NCBI RefSeq assembly: GCF_049446075.1
Contig: NZ_JBMSEB010000001.1
Coordinates: forward strand, 2,637,011-2,701,010
DNA length: 64,000 bases
Direction of reading: 5' to 3'
Source of the DNA: Humibacter sp049446075
GTDB taxonomy: Bacteria; Actinomycetota; Actinomycetes; Actinomycetales; Microbacteriaceae
Positions 60,631 through 64,000 of this stretch are shown piece after piece. A model generated the notes under the pieces. It worked only from the letters and a program-made list of their open reading frames with translations, did not search any database and was not told where the DNA came from. How positions within the stretch are numbered: the stretch's first letter is position 1; each line of letters opens with the position of its first letter. The position numbers were made by a program, and so were the translations under genes.

Positions 60631-61127
60631 CCGGTCAGGACATCAGCGAGCTTCTCGATTCGCTCCCGGAGGGGTGGGAGAAGGAATCGCGGGACCGGCT
60701 CGGGGGCATGCTCGGCGTCACGATCGTCAACTGGCGCACCCTCAACTCAGACACCGCTCCGGAAACCTGGGAGCGGCTCGCCGACTGGGTCGACTGGTTC
60801 ACCGACCGGTATCAGATCCCGCAACGCAAGATCCCCGCCTGCTGGTACCGGCACCCCGCCCTCGTCGAAGAACTCTCCGCCCTGCACACCGCCTGGACCG
60901 TCTCCTTCGACACCGTCGACGCCGGATACGGACCCATCGGCTGGCACGAACGCCTCGCCGCCGCCCTACCCCGACTCTCCACCTGGTACAACGGCGAATG
61001 CCACGGCGGCCACGCCCCACCGCACTCCACCCCGCAACCAGGACACCAGAACGATCCCGGCTGGGCGGAATGGGCAAGTTCTCCACACGGCGGAACGGGT
61101 GCGCGCCCAGAACGGGACGAGAACTAG
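60627..61127 (+). CDS. DUF4913 protein
   Basis: A 166-residue soluble protein matching DUF4913: WVDWFTDRYQIPQRKIPACW then YRHPALVEELSALHTAWTVS, followed by GPIGWHERLAAALPRL and GECHGGH. The family occurs on actinobacterial mobile elements and its role is unknown. A GTG start overlaps the HNH stop. The C-terminal 30 residues are Pro/Gly-rich. Confidence 0.85.
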   Translation: MTGQDISELLDSLPEGWEKESRDRLGGMLGVTIVNWRTLNSDTAPETWERLADWVDWFTDRYQIPQRKIPACWYRHPALVEELSALHTAWTVSFDTVDAGYGPIGWHERLAAALPRLSTWYNGECHGGHAPPHSTPQPGHQNDPGWAEWASSPHGGTGARPERDEN

Positions 61128-61187
61128 GCGTTTCGCGAAGAACAGGTGAGAGCTCCACACCGGAGCAGTACAACGAAAGGAACGACC

Positions 61188-61637
61188 ATGTCGACCAAGG
61201 TCCCCATCACCATCGAAGGCAACCTCACCTCCGCGCCAGAGTTCGCCGAGACCGAGAACGGGGTCAAGTACGCCAAGTTCACCGTCGCCGTCACCGACCG
61301 CAAACTCCAAGACGGACAATGGGTCGACGCCGGCGTGCAATACCACCGCGCTACCGTCTTCGGCCGCACCGCCGAAAACGTCCGCGACAGCCTGGGCAAA
61401 GGCGACGCCATCCTCGTCACCGGAAACCTCGAATTCCGGCACTGGATCGACCAGGAAAGCCAGGAATCCCGCACCGGGACCGAGATCGTCGCCGACGCCG
61501 TCGGCCCCTCCCTCCGCTACAACACCGCACGAGTGGACCGGCACGCCCCAAAAGCTGACGGCCCGGCCATCCAACCCACCGGGCCGACCCCCATCCCTAC
61601 CGCGACGGCCGCCGAAAGCGCAGGCATCGCACGGTAG
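61188..61637 (+). CDS. ssb: Single-stranded DNA-binding protein
   Basis: A 149-residue SSB with one OB fold: ITIEGNLTSAPEFAETENGV, KFTVAVTDRKLQDGQWVDAG and ATVFGRTAENVRDSLGKGDA match bacterial SSB strands. The C-terminus ends AGIAR rather than the usual acidic DDDIPF-type tip, so it may not recruit host repair partners. GAAAGG precedes the ATG. It is the last gene of the transfer operon and probably protects transferred single strands. Confidence 0.88.
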   Translation: MSTKVPITIEGNLTSAPEFAETENGVKYAKFTVAVTDRKLQDGQWVDAGVQYHRATVFGRTAENVRDSLGKGDAILVTGNLEFRHWIDQESQESRTGTEIVADAVGPSLRYNTARVDRHAPKADGPAIQPTGPTPIPTATAAESAGIAR

Positions 61638-61658
61638 ACCCCGCCTAGTGCTGCACTA

Positions 61659-61697
61659 ACAGTGGTGGGCGACCGAGTCTCGGTCGCCCACCACTGT
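61659..61697. terminator. Perfect 19-base inverted repeat after ssb
   Basis: ACAGTGGTGGGCGACCGAG (61659-61677) and its exact complement (61679-61697) flank a single T. It ends the transfer operon and should make a very stable hairpin. No T-run follows, so it could also be a protein-binding site. Confidence 0.6.
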
Positions 61698-61807
61698 CGA
61701 ATAGGAGGAGCAGATGGCCACACACGACCCCGACGCCGCGGCTCATCCAAGGAACCAAACCGTGAGGACCCGAGTACCGACTCGAGGCGATCGAGCATCC
61801 CGCCGAC

Positions 61808-62203
61808 ATGCACCTAACAGATGCGCTCTACAACCTCCCGACCCCTGTTACCCGACTGTTCGAGATGCTCCATCGCGGCGATCTCGCGGGCGGCGAGCCA
61901 CGCGAAACGACGCCGGCATCCCGTCGTCGGCTGAAGCGCTTATCGTCTGCTGACGTGGACCAGCTCGTCCATGAGTATTGCGATGGACAGGGCTCGATCT
62001 ACGAGCTCGCAGATCGCTGGGGTGTTCACCGCAACACGATCGCGAAGCATCTCAGGTCACGCGGGCTCGAGCTTGGTCGGCTGCCGCTCGCGAACGTTGA
62101 GATCGAGCGAGCGCGGAAGCTGCGGCGGCATGGCCTGTCCTTCAACGCTATTGGGCGCGAGCTTGGTCGCGACCCGAAGACAGTGAAAGCGGCACTGTCC
62201 TAG
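61808..62203 (+). CDS. Helix-turn-helix protein (resolvase/Hin-type C-terminal domain)
   Basis: A 131-residue protein with two helix-turn-helix motifs: SIYELADRWGVHRNTIAKHL near residue 63 and SFNAIGRELGRDPKTVKAAL at the C-terminus. It looks like the DNA-binding end of serine recombinases or transposases without a catalytic domain, so it may be a remnant or a stand-alone regulator. The start at 61808 is tentative. Confidence 0.6.
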   Translation: MHLTDALYNLPTPVTRLFEMLHRGDLAGGEPRETTPASRRRLKRLSSADVDQLVHEYCDGQGSIYELADRWGVHRNTIAKHLRSRGLELGRLPLANVEIERARKLRRHGLSFNAIGRELGRDPKTVKAALS

Positions 62204-62467
62204 TAAGCACTCGCTCAGCACGAAGGACAATCCGCCGATCGAGTAGTGCGCTCGTGGCCCTAGAACTCAGGGAGCAACTAGGTTCCACACGGCCTGGGCG
62301 ATCGTCGCGTCGAGCTTGATGTCAACGATCTGTCGGCCAATCAGATCGGCACCCGATCAAGCGCGACCCGAAGGCCCTCGCGAAGGAGATGCGGCTGCAA
62401 ACCAGCTGGTAGCGGAGCAGGTCGTACCCCCTCGATAGCCTCATTTCAGAGTCATCGAAGGAGCGTC
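62204..62467. other. Non-coding gap before the DUF262 gene
   Basis: About 260 bases with no convincing gene, tRNA or repeat. Base composition is less GC-rich than the neighbours. Promoter elements for the DUF262 gene should lie here but none is clear. Confidence 0.4.
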
Positions 62468-63876
62468 ATGGGGTTCGAGTCAGCGAAGCACGTCGAGCAG
62501 GTGCTGCGGGAGATTCACGCGCGCGAGTATCTGCTGCCCGCCATCCAGCGAGAGTTTGTCTGGGACACGGACGACATCGTGAAGCTGTTCGACAGCCTGC
62601 TGCGGGGCTACCCGGTGGGCTCGTTCCTGTTCTGGAAGGTGGACGCGGAAACGGCGACGGATTACGTCTTCTACAACTTCCTCACCAACTACCACGAGCG
62701 CGACGAGCCCTATGCCGTTCGCGCCACGGTTCCGGCGGATTCTGGCACCACGGCGATCCTCGACGGGCAGCAGCGTCTTACTGCGCTGAACATCGGGCTG
62801 TACGGAAGTCACGCCACGAGGCGGCGCTACGGCCGCTCGTCGAGTTCACAGGCGTACCCAAAGAAGAGGCTCTACCTCAATCTGGTTGATATCCCTCCGG
62901 ATGAAGAACTCGGTCTCAAATACGACCTCCGCTTCCTGACGGAGGACGAAGCCCGCCCCGCACCAGCGGCAGAAGGCGCCAAGGCGATCGACCGATGGTT
63001 TCTGGTCGGTGACGTGTTCAGACTCACGGACGATCCCGTGGGCTACATCGACGTCGTCACCGAGCGCGCAATTCCCGACATCCGCGAGGGAACCCGGCGC
63101 CTCGGCGCCCTTTATACAGCCGTGCGAAAAACACCATCGATGAACTATTACCTCATCGACGAGAAGGAGCGAACCCCGACGAGGTCCTCGAGATCTTCAT
63201 CCGCGTCAATCAGGGCGGTGAGAAGCTCACTAACTCGGACCTCCTACTGTCGATGGCAACGAACCAGTGGTCGACCGAACCCGGGGCCCGTGAAGAGGTC
63301 AGGAACCTCACCGCCGAACTGAACACGCGCGGGTTCAACTTCGATAAGGACTTTGTCCTGAAAACGGCGCTCACCCTCGTAGGCGCGGATGTCCGATTCA
63401 AGGTGGAGACGATCACTCACCAGAACATCGCAAAGGTCGAGAACGACTGGCCGAAGATTTCGGCTACCCTGCTACGCACCGCCGACCTCCTGAAGTCGTC
63501 CGGATTCTCCCGCGAGTCCCTGACCGCCAACAACGCGGCGATCCCAATCGCTTACTACCTGCACCAGCGGAACATCGCGGACTCGTTCCTCGAGTCCACT
63601 GCCAGCGCGCCGGAACGCGCTGAGATCATCCGCTGGCTGACTAGAACCCTCCTGAAGCAGGGCGTGTGGGGTTCGGGACCAGACACGCTTCTCACGCGCC
63701 TCCGATCGGCGATCGATCGCGAACTGTCGATGCCCGGTTTCCCGAGGGCCGCGCTCGATGCCGAGTTCGCGGCGCTCGGCAAGGCTCTGATCTTCGACGA
63801 CACTGAGATCGATGGTCTGCTTGAGCTTTCCTACGGCGCTCGGGGTACGTTCGCCGCCCTCGCGATTCTCTACTGA
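62468..63876 (+). pseudogene. DUF262 (GmrS/BrxU-like) defence-type protein, frameshifted
   Basis: Two frames together encode one DUF262 protein of about 470 residues. The first (from 62468) has LPAIQREFVWDTDDIVKLFD, GYPVGSFLFWK and the nucleotide-site motif ILDGQQRLTALNIGLYG. It loses frame near 63160-63175. The second frame continues with DEVLEIFIRVNQGGEKLTNS and DLLLSMATNQW and runs to 63876. The change equals loss of one base. DUF262 domains are the NTP-binding half of type IV restriction enzymes; no DUF1524 nuclease half is seen here. It is a pseudogene, a sequencing error or, less likely, a programmed frameshift. Confidence 0.8.
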
Positions 63877-63880
63877 CGGC

Positions 63881-63922
63881 GCTCAGCGAATTTCCCCAGA
63901 GTTGCTCAGCGAATTTCCCCAG
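63881..63922. repeat. Two direct repeats at an insertion-sequence end
   Basis: GCTCAGCGAATTTCCCCAG occurs at 63881-63899 and 63904-63922, a 23-base period. Several short repeats near each end are typical of IS21-like elements. They lie between the DUF262 stop and a gene fragment that enters from the right edge. Confidence 0.55.
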
Positions 63923-63936
63923 GTCGCGGGGTAACG

Positions 63937-64000
63937 CTAGCGCAGGTTTGTGCCGGTGGTGACGCGGCGGAGTTCGTCTGCTGCGGCGTGGTGGTTGCGG
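63937..64000 (-). CDS. C-terminal fragment of a gene, probably an IS transposition protein
   Basis: The minus strand from 64000 to a TAG at 63937-63939 reads an open frame ending ADELRRVTTGTNLR. Only about 20 residues are in the window. Its place next to the terminal repeats suggests the last gene of an insertion sequence, but so short a piece cannot prove it. Confidence 0.3.
   Translation of the reverse strand, partial: RNHHAAADELRRVTTGTNLR

Larger units (their letters stand above)
48367..64000. mobile_element. Integrative and conjugative element at tRNA-Ser (right end outside window)
   Basis: From the tRNA to the window edge the genes are those of an actinobacterial conjugative element: integrase, XRE regulator, excisionase, DUF2637, type IV secretion components, coupling protein, HNH, DUF4913 and SSB. 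The GGATGCC/GGCATCC words so frequent to the left become rare. The cargo at the right includes a broken DUF262 gene and an insertion-sequence edge. No relaxase or replication gene is seen, so they would lie to the right or be missing. Confidence 0.8.

Overview
The window is high-GC DNA from an actinobacterium, most likely of the family Microbacteriaceae. Supporting signs are very dense use of the words GGATGCC and GGCATCC inside genes, a DUF7882-type protein, two DUF2795 proteins, an F420-dependent LLM oxidoreductase and a KmtR-like metal sensor. Genus and species cannot be named from the sequence. Bases 1 to about 48,260 look like chromosome. From a tRNA-Ser gene at 48,275 to the right edge the DNA looks like an integrated conjugative element with different word usage.

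Layout of the chromosomal part. 1-7 kb: a partial aldo/keto reductase, a small membrane protein, a gluconate-2-dehydrogenase-subunit-3-like protein plus GMC oxidoreductase pair, a TPP enzyme and an enolase-superfamily enzyme. 7-12 kb: DUF7882 and ferritin-like DUF892 genes, then a sugar ABC transporter (lipoprotein and two permeases) behind a leader with a LacI-type operator and two back-to-back hairpins. 11.8-15.9 kb: a YdiJ-like FAD/Fe-S dehydrogenase, a PPC-domain protein and a membrane-anchored protein that resembles a BECR-fold nuclease toxin. 15.9-19.7 kb: a KmtR-like repressor with a histidine-rich CDF metal exporter, a divergent DUF318 permease behind a CsoR/CstR-type palindrome, and an AhpD-like pair.

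20-33.5 kb holds the most coherent unusual system. Two minus-strand operons, whose genes nearly all overlap by 4 bases, plus two plus-strand GT9 genes encode ADP-heptose-type sugar chemistry in what should be a Gram-positive. They contain HldE (kinase plus nucleotidyltransferase), GmhA-like and GmhB-like enzymes, a second HldE-like protein whose nucleotidyltransferase half has lost its catalytic motif, three heptosyltransferase-family GT9 proteins, GT4 and GT2 enzymes, an aldehyde dehydrogenase and an SDR. I infer that they build a heptose-containing surface glycan.

33.6-48.2 kb: a SigF/SigB-class sigma factor, small proteins, an F420 enzyme, an SDR, and a ClC channel divergent from a marR-ctaG-ccdA-Sco/TlpA operon that probably matures the copper centres of cytochrome oxidase. 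Then come an aldo/keto reductase divergent from its TetR, a field of REP-like repeats, an alpha/beta hydrolase and an LCP-family protein.

48.3-64 kb: an integrative element inserted at the 3' end of tRNA-Ser(GCU). It carries a tyrosine integrase, an XRE regulator divergent from an excisionase-like protein, DUF2637, a sigma-like protein, a lytic protein, and a type IV secretion set (VirB2-like, VirB6-like, SCO6880-like, VirB4-like ATPase, VirD4-like coupling protein). An HNH protein, DUF4913, SSB, a frameshifted DUF262 gene and the edge of an insertion sequence follow. No relaxase and no second attachment site lie inside the window.
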